Shown piece by piece: positions 10,323-22,052 of a DNA stretch of 34,421 nucleotides (position 1 is the first letter of the stretch; each line of letters starts with the position of its first letter). Under the pieces are notes generated by a model. The model saw only the letters and a list, made by a program, of their open reading frames with translations. It was not told the DNA's origin and made no database searches. Source of the DNA: Rhizobium sp. Its GTDB lineage: Bacteria; Pseudomonadota; Alphaproteobacteria; Rhizobiales; Rhizobiaceae. The DNA lies in NCBI GenBank assembly GCA_020621905.1, contig JAHRYZ010000011.1, forward strand, positions 1 to 34,421, given 5' to 3'. The translations under genes were made by a program, and so were the position numbers.

Positions 10323-13300
10323 ATGAGTATTTCCCGCTTCTTCGTCGACCGGCCGGTGTTCGCTGCCGTCCTGTCGATCCTGATCGTCGTCGCAGGCCTG
10401 ATCGGCATGCGGTCGCTGCCGATTTCGGAATATCCGGAGGTCGTGCCGCCGTCCATCGTGGTGCGCGCGGTCTATCCCGGCGCCAACCCCGTGGTCATCT
10501 CCGAGACGGTGGCAACCCCGCTCGAGGAGCAGATCAACGGCGTCGACGACATGCTGTATATGAACAGCCAGGCAACGTCCGACGGCGTGCTGACGCTGAC
10601 CGTCACCTTCAAGCTCGGAACCGATCCGGACAAGGCCCAGCAGCTCGTCCAGAACCGTGTCTCGCAGGCCGAACCGCGCCTGCCGGCGGAGGTTCGCGCG
10701 CTCGGGGTCACCACCGTCAAGAGCTCGCCGGACTTCATCATGGTGGTGAACCTGGTCTCGACCACCGACCGCTACGACGTGACCTATCTGCGCAACTACG
10801 CGACGCTGAACATCAAGGACCGTCTCGCCCGCATCGAGGGCGCCGGCCAGGTTCAGGTCTTCGGTGCCGGCGACTACGCCATGCGCATCTGGATCGATCC
10901 GCAGAAGGCGGCCGAACACGCTCTGGCCGCCAGCGACATCACCAATGCTATCCGCCAGCAGAACGTGCAGGCCGCGGCCGGCATCATCGGCGCATCGCCG
11001 AGCCCGAGCGGCGTCGAACTTCAGCTCAACGTCAACGCCCAGGGACGTCTCAGCACGCCGGAGGAATTCGGCGAGATCATCGTCAAGACGGGCAATGAGG
11101 GCGAGATCACGCGCCTCAAGGACGTCGCCCGCATCGAGATGGGCGCGGCCGACTATACGCTGCGTTCGCTGCTCGACGGCCAGCCGGCGGTGGCGATTGC
11201 CGTGCTGCAGGCGCCCGGTTCGAACGCCATCGAGATCGCCGACAACGTGCGCGCCACCATGGACCAGCTCCAGCTCGCCATGCCCGACGGCGTGAAATAC
11301 GAGATCGTCTACGACACCACCGAATTCGTGCGCGCGTCGATCGAGAAGGTCGTCGACACGCTTCTGGAGGCGGTTGCCCTCGTCGTTCTCGTCGTCATCC
11401 TCTTCCTGCAAACCTGGCGCGCGTCGATCATCCCGCTGATCGCGGTTCCGGTTTCGATCATCGGCACCTTTGCCGTGATGTATGCCTTCGGCTTCTCGAT
11501 CAATGCGCTGACGCTGTTCGGGCTGGTGCTCGCCATCGGCATCGTGGTGGACGACGCGATCGTCGTCGTGGAAAACGTCGAGCGTAATATCGAGAACGGG
11601 CTGACGCCGCGAGAGGCGACCTATCGCGCGATGCGGGAAGTCTCCGGGCCGATCATCGCCATCGCACTGGTGCTGGTCGCCGTCTTCGTCCCGCTGGCCT
11701 TCATCAGCGGGCTTTCCGGCCAGTTCTATCGCCAGTTTGCGCTGACGATCGCCATCTCGACCGTGATCTCGGCCGTCAACTCGCTCACCCTGTCCCCGGC
11801 TTTGGCAGCCCCTGCTTAGGATCACCATGCGCCCAAGGACTGGCGGACTCCGCCATGGATCGCGTCTTCGGCTGGTTCTTCCGCAGTTTCAACCGGGCCT
11901 TCGGCGCCGCATCGAACGGCTACAGCCGCGGCGTCGGCGGCTCCTGTCGCGCAAGTCGCTGGTCATGGTCGTCTATCTCGCGCTGATCGGCGCCACCTAT
12001 ACCGTCTTCAATGCTGTTCCGGGCGGCTTCGTCCCGGCGCAGGACAAGCAGTATCTCATCGGCTTTGCGCAATTGCCGGACGGTGCGACGCTCGATCGGA
12101 CGGAAGAGGTGATCAAGCGCATGAGCGACATCGCGCTGGAACAGCCGGGCGTGGCTCATGCCATCGCCTTCCCCGGTCTGTCGATCAACGGTTTCACCAT
12201 CGGCTCCAATTCGGGCATCGTCTTTGCGGTTCTCGACGATTTCGCCGAGCGCACGACGCCCGAGCTGTCCGGCGGTGCCATCGCCATGCAGCTGAACCAG
12301 AAGTTCGCCGGTATCCAGGACGCCTTCATCGCCATGTTCCCGCCGCCGCCGGTCAACGGCCTCGGCTCCACGGGCGGTTTCAAGCTGCAGATCGAGGACC
12401 GTGCCGGTCTCGGCTATCAGGCGCTGGACGAGGCGACCAAGGCGTTCCTCGGCAAGGCGTACCAGACGCCGGAGCTTGCGGGCCTGTTCTCCAGCTTCCA
12501 GATCAACGTGCCGCAGCTCTATGCCGACCTCGACCGCTCGAAGGCGGAACAGCTCGGCGTGTCGGTGACGGACGTGTTCGAAACGCTGCAGATCTATCTC
12601 GGCTCGCTCTACGTGAACGACTTCAATGCCTTCGGCCGAACCTACAGTGTCCGCGTGCAGGCCGATGCCGCCTTCCGGGCGAGGCCCGAGGATATCGGTC
12701 AGTTGCAGGTTCGTTCGCGCAGCGGGCAGATGATCCCGCTTTCGGCCCTGCTGAAGGTCGACAGCACCACGGGGCCGGAGCGCACCACGCGCTATAACGG
12801 CTTCCTCGCTGCCGACATCAATGGTGGTCCGGCGCCGGGCTTCTCGTCTGGGCAGGCGCAGGCGGCGGTCGAGCGCATCGCAGACGAAACGCTGCCGAAC
12901 GGCATCACGTTCGAATGGACGGACCTGACCTACCAGCAGATCCTGGCCGGCAATTCGAGCATCGTCGTCTTTCCGCTCGCCCTGCTGCTCGTCTATCTCG
13001 TGCTGGCCGCCCAATACGAGAGCCTGACCTTGCCGATCGCGATCATCATGATCGTGCCGATGGGCGTGCTCGCAGCGCTGGCGGGGGTCTGGTACACGGG
13101 CGGGGACAACAACATCTTCACCCAGATCGGCCTCATGGTGCTCGTGGGGCTGTCGGCGAAAAACGCGATCCTGATCGTCGAATTCGCCCGGGAACTGGAG
13201 TTCGAGGGTCGAACGCCGGTCCAGGCCGCGATCGAGGCGAGCCGGCTTCGCCTGCGGCCGATCCTGATGACGTCCATGGCCTTCATCATGGGTGTCGTGC

Positions 13301-13518
13301 CTTTGGTGATTTCGACCGGTGCCGGTGCGGAAATGCGCGCGGCGATGGGGCTGGCGGTGTTTTCCGGCATGATCGGCGTCACCTTCTTCGGCATCTTCAT
13401 GACGCCGGTCTTCTACGTGCTCCTGCGTCGGATTACCGGCAATCGTGCGCTGGTGCATCACAATCAGGACGTGGTGGCCGCAGAGGCAGCGGAGAGCCGT
13501 CGCATCGCGGCGGAGTAG
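10323..13518 (+). CDS. RND multidrug efflux pump, HAE-1 family (MexF/OqxB-like), frameshifted at 11805-11945
   Basis: This is the proton-driven inner-membrane pump. The start MSISRFFVDRPVFAAVLSIL and the stretch PSIVVRAVYPGANP closely resemble MexF/OqxB-type HAE-1 pumps. The paired aspartates needed for proton relay in transmembrane helix 4 are present (Asp410-Asp411 in GIVVDDAIVVVENVERN). The frame fails after SLTLSPALAA, and the loop sequence around MDRVFGWFFRSFNRAFGAAS lies in a second frame. From LLSRKSLVMVVYLALIGATY a third frame continues cleanly through the second periplasmic domain and helices 7-12 (including GLSAKNAILIVEFARELEFE) to the stop at 13518. The span gives about 1065 residues, the expected size. 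ATG 10323 was preferred over an upstream in-frame start because it matches the family N-terminus. No outer-membrane factor gene is adjacent. Confidence 0.92.
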
Positions 13519-13536
13519 GATGCTTGACGACGACGC

Positions 13537-13566
13537 AAAAGGAGGCCCGGCGACGGGCCTCCTTTT
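13537..13566 (+). terminator. Rho-independent terminator after the RND pump gene
   Basis: GGAGGCCC (13541-13548), loop GGCGAC and GGGCCTCC (13555-13562) make a perfect eight-base stem flanked by AAAA (13537-13540) and TTTT (13563-13566). It starts 18 bases after the pump stop. The A and T tracts make it able to work in both directions, but the next gene runs the same way. Confidence 0.9.
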
Positions 13567-13702
13567 GCCGTTTCACCGGCATATGACTTGACGCGCGGTG
13601 CCGTTGCCGTCGCAACGAGTGGTGCGGCCGGTGGATCGGGGCGCCATGTTTGACACAGAGGGGAAAACTTGGCAGCACTGCCTGACGAGAGGGCAATGCG
13701 AC

Positions 13703-14656
13703 ATGACACGGCGAGGCGAAACGCACACCAGGCTTGACGATGCGGCACGGGCCGGCTGGCTCTACTACGTCGCCGGGCGGACCCAGGACGAGATCGCCGC
13801 CGCCATGGGCATTTCCCGCCAGAGCGCCCAGCGCCTCGTTTCGCTCGCGGTCGCCGAAAAGCTGATCAAGGTTCGCCTGGACCATCCGATCGCGGTCTGC
13901 ATGGAGCTTGCCGAGGCGGTCAAGGCGAAGTACGGGCTGAAGCGGGTCGAGGTGGTGCCGACTGATCCTGGCTCCGATTCGGCCACTGTCGGCGTGGCCG
14001 AGGCAGGTGCCGCCGAGCTCGAGCGCTGGCTGAAGCAGCCGGACCCGCTCGTCATCGGCATGGGCACCGGGCGAACCCTACGCGCCATGGTCGACCAGCT
14101 GCCGCCGATGGAGTGCCCGCAGCACAAGATCGTATCGCTCACCGGCAATATCAGCCCGGACGGTTCGGCCGCCTATTTCAACGTCATCTATTCGATGGCC
14201 GATGCGGTGAAGGCGCCGCATTTTCCCATGCCTCTGCCCGTCATCGTCTCGTCCCGCGAAGAGCGGGACCTGCTACACCGCCAGCCGCTGGTGGCGCCGA
14301 CAATAGAGCTCGGCCGGCGATCGAACATCACCTTCGTCGGTATCGGCGAAATGGGCGCCCGGGCGCCGCTGCTGGTGGACGGCTTCCTGCGGCAGGACGA
14401 AATGGATGAGCTGCTGGCCGCCGGGGCCGCCGGCGAGATCTGCGGCTGGATCTTCGGGGCGGACGGCAGGCTTCTCGACCATCCGGTCAACGAGCGCGTC
14501 GCCAGTATCGCCATCCCGTCGCGGGAGACTGCGGTGGTGATCGGCGTGGCGCGGGGAAGGCGCAAGCTGCAGGCCATCCGGGCCGCCGCGATGGGCGGAC
14601 ATATCAACGGCCTCATCACCGACGAAGACGCGGCCCGTCATCTGCTCGCCCGCTGA
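13703..14656 (+). CDS. smoC: SorC/DeoR-type sugar-binding transcriptional regulator of the polyol operon
   Basis: This 317-residue protein has an N-terminal helix-turn-helix (about residues 20-48, RTQDEIAAAMGISRQSAQRL) and a C-terminal SorC-type sugar-binding domain (DPLVIGMGTGRTLRAMVDQL; VSLTGNISPDGSAAYFN; VGIGEMG; GEICGWIFGADGRLLDHPVN). SorC-family regulators bind a phosphorylated or free sugar and control adjacent sugar operons. The ATG at 13703 was chosen because it gives a family-length N-terminus starting MTRRGETHTRLDD; in-frame upstream codons exist back to 13598. It is followed by the polyol transporter genes after 151 bases that contain two inverted repeats. The symbol is assigned by position and family. 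Confidence 0.85.
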   Translation: MTRRGETHTRLDDAARAGWLYYVAGRTQDEIAAAMGISRQSAQRLVSLAVAEKLIKVRLDHPIAVCMELAEAVKAKYGLKRVEVVPTDPGSDSATVGVAEAGAAELERWLKQPDPLVIGMGTGRTLRAMVDQLPPMECPQHKIVSLTGNISPDGSAAYFNVIYSMADAVKAPHFPMPLPVIVSSREERDLLHRQPLVAPTIELGRRSNITFVGIGEMGARAPLLVDGFLRQDEMDELLAAGAAGEICGWIFGADGRLLDHPVNERVASIAIPSRETAVVIGVARGRRKLQAIRAAAMGGHINGLITDEDAARHLLAR

Positions 14657-14714
14657 GCACATTCTCACCAAGATTTTTCCATTTCAATTCAACGGCGTGA
14701 CCCGGCTCTTCGGC

Positions 14715-14736
14715 AATGCAGCATGGATTCTGCATT
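14715..14736. promoter_or_regulatory. Inverted repeat, candidate SmoC operator, overlapping a TTGACT box
   Basis: AATGCAG-N8-CTGCATT (14715-14721 and 14730-14736) is a perfect seven-base inverted repeat in the gap before the polyol transporter operon. A TTGACT hexamer at 14735-14740 overlaps its right end and could be a -35 element; the -10 match about 17 bases on is weak. Overlap with a -35 would fit repression by the SorC-type regulator encoded just upstream. This is inference from position and symmetry. Confidence 0.5.
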
Positions 14737-14768
14737 GACTTTCGGCGCGCGCATGTGAGTAATTGCCC

Positions 14769-14789
14769 ATGAGCCAAGCAAATGCTCAT
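14769..14789. promoter_or_regulatory. Second inverted repeat upstream of smoE
   Basis: ATGAGC-N9-GCTCAT (14769-14774 and 14784-14789) lies 19 bases before the smoE start codon and 32 bases after the first repeat. It could be a second operator or a 5'-leader hairpin close to the GGGAGGA ribosome site. Its arms are not the same as those of the first repeat. Confidence 0.4.
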
Positions 14790-14807
14790 TCTTTCTGGGA
14801 GGAAGAC

Positions 14808-16115
<1,308 letters not shown>

Positions 16116-16130
16116 GCTCCTCCCGCGCAT

Positions 16131-16158
16131 GCGCCGCCGGACCGAGTTCGGGCGGCGC
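16131..16158. repeat. Stem-loop 1 between smoE and smoF
   Basis: GCGCCGCC (16131-16138) and GGCGGCGC (16151-16158) form a perfect eight-base stem with a 12-base loop, 15 bases after the smoE stop. Hairpins at this place in ABC operons commonly protect the binding-protein mRNA and lower expression of the permease genes. Confidence 0.5.
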
Positions 16159-16217
16159 CCAATCGGCATTCCGCTCGAAGTCGGCATCGGCGGCAAGGCC
16201 TGTGGCTTTCGCCGCAT

Positions 16218-16248
16218 GGCCGTCTGCCGAAACCGGCAGCGGACGGCC
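16218..16248. repeat. Stem-loop 2 between smoE and smoF
   Basis: GGCCGTC-TGCCG (16218-16229), loop AAAC and CGGCA-GCG-GACGGCC (16234-16248) form a 12-pair stem with a three-base bulge. It lies 67 bases before the smoF start. Together with the hairpin at 16131-16158 it takes up much of the 200-base gap, which contains no convincing gene. It resembles a REP-type intercistronic element in form, but I see no second copy in the window. Confidence 0.5.
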
Positions 16249-16315
16249 GATCGGCCGCAATGAAGAGCCATGCCGCACGCGTCGCAGAGCACGCGGCTTC
16301 AGGATGGGATTGACC

Positions 16316-17188
16316 ATGGCTACGCAAAACACCCAGACGCTTGCCCGCATCATGATGGCACCTTCCGTCGGTTTGCTGCTGATCTGGATGATCGTGCCGC
16401 TGGCAATGACCCTGTGGTTCTCGTTCCAGAACTACAATCTGCTGAACCCGGCCAATGTCAGTTTCGGCGGCTTGTTCAACTACCGCTTCTTCTACACGGA
16501 CCCGGCCTTCTTCCAGTCGATCTTCAACACGCTGACCATTGTCGGCGGCGTGCTGCTGATCACCATCGTCGGCGGTATCGCCATCGCGCTTCTGCTCGAC
16601 CAGCCGATCTTCGGCCAGGGTCTGGTCCGCATCATGATCATCTCGCCCTTCTTCGTGATGCCGCCGGTCGCCGCGCTGGTGTGGAAGAACATGATCATGC
16701 ATCCGGGCTACGGCGTGCTCGCCGACATCAACCGGGCATTGGGATTGCAGCCGGTCGACTGGTTCGCCCAATATCCACTGCTGTCGATCATTATCATCGT
16801 CGCCTGGCAATGGCTGCCGTTCGCCACGCTGATCCTGCTGACCGCGCTGCAGTCGCTCGACGGCGAGCAGAAGGAAGCCGCCGAGATGGACGGGGCGAAC
16901 TTCATCAACCAGTTCATCTATCTCGTCCTGCCGCACCTCGCCCGGGCGATCACGGTCGTGATCCTGATCCAGACCATCTTCCTGCTCGGCGTCTATGCGG
17001 AAATCCTCGTCACCACCAATGGCGGCCCCGGCTACGCCTCCACCAACCTTGCCTTCCTGATCTATCGCACCGCGCTGCTCGGCTATGACGTGGGCGGCGC
17101 ATCGGCAGGCGGCATCATCGCGGTCATCCTTGCCAATATCGTCGCCTTCTTCCTGATGCGCGCGGTCGGCAAGAACCTGGACCGCTGA
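16316..17188 (+). CDS. smoF: Polyol ABC transporter permease 1
   Basis: This 290-residue inner-membrane protein has six predicted hydrophobic helices and the binding-protein-dependent transport fold of MalF type. It begins MATQNTQTLARIMMAPSVGL. The cytoplasmic EAA loop, which docks onto the ATPase, is visible as KEAAEMDGANFINQFIYLVL. The ATG at 16316 was chosen because it opens directly before the first helix; AGGA lies at 16301-16304 and an ATG at 16304 is a possible alternative. It is intact. The second permease gene starts 12 bases after its stop. Confidence 0.93.
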   Translation: MATQNTQTLARIMMAPSVGLLLIWMIVPLAMTLWFSFQNYNLLNPANVSFGGLFNYRFFYTDPAFFQSIFNTLTIVGGVLLITIVGGIAIALLLDQPIFGQGLVRIMIISPFFVMPPVAALVWKNMIMHPGYGVLADINRALGLQPVDWFAQYPLLSIIIIVAWQWLPFATLILLTALQSLDGEQKEAAEMDGANFINQFIYLVLPHLARAITVVILIQTIFLLGVYAEILVTTNGGPGYASTNLAFLIYRTALLGYDVGGASAGGIIAVILANIVAFFLMRAVGKNLDR

Positions 17189-17199
17189 GGAGAACGATC

Positions 17200-18023
17200 A
17201 TGGCACGCGCAGTCACCACCCGCCGCAGGATCGCCCTGACCGTCCTTGCCTGGACGGTCGCCCTGGTGATCTTCTTCCCGATCCTCTACACGATCCTCAC
17301 CAGCATCAAGACCGAGACCGAGGCGATCCAGGGCTTCGACCTGATCCCCTCCTTCACGCTCGAGAACTACGTCACGGTCCAGACCCAGAGGGACTATTTC
17401 AAGCCGTTCATGAACTCGGTGGTGATTTCGGTCGGTTCGACCCTGCTCGCCCTGATCATCGCCATCCCGGCGGCATGGGCCATGGCGTTCTCGCCGACCA
17501 AGCGCACCAAGGACATCCTGATGTGGATGCTCTCCACCAAGATGATGCCGGCGGTCGCCGTGCTGGTGCCGATCTACCTCTTGTTCCGCGACTTCGGCCT
17601 GCTCGACAGCCGCATCGGCCTGACCGTCATGCTGATGCTGATCAATCTGCCGATCGTGGTGTGGATGCTCTACACCTATTTCCGCGAAATCCCGGGTGAG
17701 ATCCTCGAAGCGGCGCGCATGGACGGAGCTTCGCTGCTCAACGAAATCGTCACGTGCTGACCCCGATGGCGGTTCCCGGCATCGCCTCGACCATGCTCCT
17801 CAACGTCATCCTCGCCTGGAACGAGTCGTTCTGGACCATCCGGTTGACCACGACGAATGCGGCGCCCCTGACCGCGTTCATCGCCTCCTTCTCCAGTCCG
17901 CAGGGGCTTTTCTGGGCGAAGCTCTCGGCCGCTTCGACGCTGGCGATCGCACCGATCGTCATCCTCGGCTGGTTCAGCCAAAAGCAATTGGTCCGCGGCC
18001 TGACCTTCGGCGCCGTCAAGTAA
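17200..18023 (+). CDS. smoG: Polyol ABC transporter permease 2, frameshifted near 17750
   Basis: This is the MalG-type partner permease. The first 180 residues (MARAVTTRRRIALTVLAWTV onward) hold the first membrane helices and most of the EAA loop (GEILEAARMDGASLLNEIV). The frame then stops at TGC-TGA, while VLTPMAVPGIASTMLLNVIL and the rest, ending QLVRGLTFGAVK, continue in another frame to 18023. GTCACGTGCTGACC is one base short of the expected GTCCACGTGCTGACC, so loss of one C inside the EAA motif explains the break. The repaired length of about 274 residues is normal. Confidence 0.92.
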
Positions 18024-18035
18024 GGAACAACGACC

Positions 18036-19030
<995 letters not shown>

Positions 19031-19034
<4 letters not shown>

Positions 19035-19807
19035 CCGGCAGGCTGGAGGGAAAGTCCGCGATCATCACCGGATCGGCGCGCGGGATTGGCCGTGCCTTCG
19101 CCGAAGCCTATGTGCGCGAAGGGGCAAGGGTCGCCATTGCCGACATCGACTTTGACCGTGCGAGCGAGACGGCGACCGCGATCGGTCCCGCCGCCTATGC
19201 CGTCCGGCTCGACGTCACCGACCAGGCCTCGATCGACACGGCGGTAAAGACCGTCGAGCAGACGGCGGGCGGGATCGACATCCTGGTCAACAATGCCGCC
19301 CTTTTCGATCTCGCACCGATCGTCGAGATCACCCGGGCAAGCTACGACCGGCTGTTTGCCATCAATGTCGCCGGGTCGCTGTTCATGCTGCAGGCGGTCG
19401 CCCGATCGATGATCGCGGCCGGCCGCGGCGGCAAGATCATCAACATGGCAAGCCAGGCCGGGCGGCGCGGCGAGGCGCTTGTCGCCGTCTACTGCGCCAC
19501 CAAGGCGGCGATCATCTCGCTCACCCAGTCCGCCGGCCTCGACCTCATCAAGCACGGCATCAACGTCAATGCCATCGCCCCCGGCGTGGTGGACGGCGAG
19601 CACTGGGACGGCGTCGATGCGCTGTTTGCCCGCTACGAGAACCTGCCACCCGGCGAGAAGAAGCGGCAGGTCGGTGCGGCCGTGCCGTTCGGGCGGATGG
19701 GAACCGCCCAGGACCTGACGGGAATGGCGATCTTCCTCGCCACCCCGGAGGCCGAGTACATCGTCGCCCAGACCTACAATGTCGATGGCGGCAACTGGAT
19801 GAGCTGA
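19031..19807 (+). CDS. smoS: Sorbitol dehydrogenase, short-chain dehydrogenase/reductase family
   Basis: This 258-residue protein is a classical SDR that oxidises sorbitol to fructose with NAD and may act on other polyols such as galactitol. The cofactor motif TGSARGIG (residues 13-20), NNAA (88-91 region) and the catalytic set Asn112, Ser141, Tyr154 and Lys158 ([24 protein letters not shown]) are all present. It ends with VDGGNWMS, typical of the SmoS/PolS group. It overlaps smoK by four bases, and mtlK follows after 46 bases. Confidence 0.95.
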
Positions 19808-19853
19808 CGGTCGCGCACGCGACCATCCGGCTTTACCGATCGAGGACAATGAC

Positions 19854-21327
19854 ATGACCTGCAAGCTTTCCCTGGCCAGCCTTCCCGAAATCGCCGCCAC
19901 GGCGGCGGTGCCGGCCTATCGCCGCGACCAGCTTACGCCGGGCATCCTGCATTTCGGGGTCGGCAACTTCCACCGCGCCCACCAGGCGATCTACCTGCAC
20001 GAGCTGTTCAATCTCGGCCGGGATCTGGACTTCGCCATCGTCGGGGCCGGCGTCATGCCCTCGGATCGGTTGATGAAGGAAAAGCTCGCGGCGCAGGACT
20101 ATCTGACCACCGTCGTGGAGCAGGACAACAATCGCAGTGCGGCGACCGTGACCGGTCCGATGATCGACATCCTGACCGCGCCCGACTACGACAAGATCAT
20201 AGCCGCGCTCGCGGACCCAGCGATCCGCATCGTCTCGATGACGATCACCGAGGGCTATTTCATCGATCCGGCCACCGGCGCCTTCGATCCGAAGCATCCG
20301 GCCATGGTCGCCGATGCGGCCGACCCCGCGCACCCGAAGAGCGTGTTCGGCCTGATCATCGCCGGCCTCAAGGCGCGCCGTGCCGCCGGCCTGCCGCCGT
20401 TCACGATGATGTGTTGCGACAACATTCCGGGCAATGGCGAAGTGACCGAGGCGACCGTCACCGGGCTGGCAAAACTCTCCGATCCGGATTTCGCCCACTG
20501 GATCCACGAGAACGTCGCCTTCCCCAACTCCATGGTCGACCGCATCACGCCGGCGACCGGCGAGCGCGAGATTTCCATCACCCGCGACACCTACGCGATC
20601 GAGGACAACTGGCCTGTATTCTGCGAGGAGTTCAAGCAATGGGTCATGGAAGACAAGTTTCCGCTCGGCCGACCCGCGCTGGAAGAGGTCGGCGTCACCT
20701 TCGTCGCCGATGTCGCGCCCTATGAGCTGATGAAGCTGCGCATCCTCAATGGCGCCATGCGGCGATCGCCTATCCGCGGCGCTGATGGACATCTATTTCG
20801 TCCATGAGGCGATGGAGAACCCGCTGGTGAAGGCCTTCCTGGAAAAGCTGGAGCGGACGAGATCATCCCGATCGCCGCCGGTGCCGAACACCGACCTGAA
20901 CGACTATTTCCAGCTGATCGACCGGCGTTTCTCCAATCCCAAGATCGGCGACACCATTCCGCGTCTTGCGCAGGACGGTTCCAACCGCCAGCCGAAATTC
21001 ATCCTGCCATCCACCGCCGACCGGCTGGCGAGGGGGCTGGACGTCGTCGGCCTGGCGCTGGTCTCGGCGCTCTGGTGCCGCTATTTCGAAGGCCAGTCGG
21101 ACAGCGGCAAGGCGATCACCTTCAACGACCCCAATGCCGAGCGCCTGCACGCGACCGCGCTCCGTTCGAAGCAGGAGCCCCTTGCATTTCTGGAACTATC
21201 GGACATCTTCGGCAGTGTCGGCACGGATCCGCTGTTCCGGCAACGCTTCGCCACCGCGCTGAATTCGCTGCGCAGCGTCGGCACGGCGGAGACGCTGAAG
21301 CGGTATCTGGAAGGACAATTGCGCTGA
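19854..21327 (+). CDS. mtlK: Mannitol 2-dehydrogenase (polyol long-chain dehydrogenase), frameshifted at 20750-20870
   Basis: This enzyme oxidises D-mannitol (and often arabitol or sorbitol) to the ketose. The N-terminal Rossmann domain starts LTPGILHFGVGNFHRAHQAI, followed by GVMPSDRLMKEKLAAQD and TMMCCDNIPGNG. The catalytic Lys-x4-Asn-x2-His motif of this family begins KLRILNG, and the first frameshift falls right there: one G is missing before the histidine codon (expected NGGHAAIAY). A second G is missing in the following PAALMDIYFV stretch, and another pair of compensating changes lies near 20865 (expected EKLERDEII). From PPVPNTDLNDYFQLIDRRFS the C-terminal domain is clean to KRYLEGQLR and the stop at 21327. 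The repaired length is about 492 residues, as expected. Confidence 0.92.
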
Positions 21328-22052
21328 ACGGCCTCGATGAAACCACCCCGGGCGCGGCCAAGCCGCTGATCATCTTCGACTGCGACGGGGTTCTGGTCGA
21401 CAGCGAGCCGATCTCGCTGGCGGTTCTCATGGAGATGCTGGGCGATTCGGGGATTTCCATCGGGCTGGAAAGGGCGTCCGCCCTCTTCCTCGGACGCAGC
21501 CTCGCTTCGATGGTCAAGACGGCCGAAGAGGAATACGGCCTTGCGATCGACGATGCCTTCCTGAGCGCGATGCGGCAGAAGCTCTATGCGCGGTTCCGGG
21601 CCGAGCTGCGGCCGACGGCCGGCATCATCGCGGCGCTGGAGGCGCTCGAGGCGGAGGGTATCGCCTGGTGCGTCGCCTCCTCCTCGCAGCCGGAGCGGAT
21701 CGAGCTTTCGCTGACGGTCACGGGCATCCGCCCGCGATTCGATCCGCCGATCTTCTCGGCGACCATGGTCGAGCGGGGCAAGCCGGCACCCGACCTGTTC
21801 CTCCATGCCGCCCAGCGTATGGGACGGCCTCCCCGCGAATGCGTCGTGATCGAAGACAGTCCCGCCGGCATCATGGCGGCGCGCGCGGCGCAGATGCGGG
21901 TGCTTGCCTATACCGGCGGATCGCATACCGGCCTTGCCGACTACCGGGCCGAACTGGAGAGGCTGAAACCGGAAACCCAGTTTGACGCCATGGCCGATTT
22001 GCTTCACCTTGTCCTCCCGGCCGGGAGACCGAGAGACAATCCTGATGCATGA
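21324..22052 (+). CDS. HAD-superfamily phosphatase, beta-phosphoglucomutase-like subfamily
   Basis: This protein of about 242 residues has the four HAD motifs: IIFDCDGVLVDSE with the nucleophilic aspartate, VASSSQPERIE, GKPAPDLFLHAA with the lysine, and VVIEDSPAGIMAA with the metal-binding aspartate. It is a soluble sugar-phosphate phosphatase or mutase, and in polyol operons such enzymes probably remove off-pathway sugar phosphates. The start is unclear. No ATG opens the frame between the mtlK end and the first HAD motif. I chose CTG at 21324, eight bases after AAGGA (21311-21315); ATT at 21318 is the alternative, and a lost start from an indel is also possible. It overlaps the kinase gene by eight bases. 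Confidence 0.85.
   Translation: MNGLDETTPGAAKPLIIFDCDGVLVDSEPISLAVLMEMLGDSGISIGLERASALFLGRSLASMVKTAEEEYGLAIDDAFLSAMRQKLYARFRAELRPTAGIIAALEALEAEGIAWCVASSSQPERIELSLTVTGIRPRFDPPIFSATMVERGKPAPDLFLHAAQRMGRPPRECVVIEDSPAGIMAARAAQMRVLAYTGGSHTGLADYRAELERLKPETQFDAMADLLHLVLPAGRPRDNPDA

Noticed and set aside
10293-11828. Long minus-strand frame opposite the first half of the RND pump gene
   Set aside because: Composition (Asp/Arg/His-rich, repetitive) is that of an antisense shadow. The plus strand is an unmistakable HAE-1 pump.
11800-11950. RND pump as two separate genes (split pump)
   Set aside because: The parts meet in the loop before the second half of a single HAE-1 protein with no start or ribosome site for a second gene, and three frame changes are needed to join them. 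A split by sequence error is simpler.
17745-17765. Programmed frameshift in smoG
   Set aside because: There is no slippery heptamer or downstream structure that stands out, and one missing C restores the conserved EAA loop.
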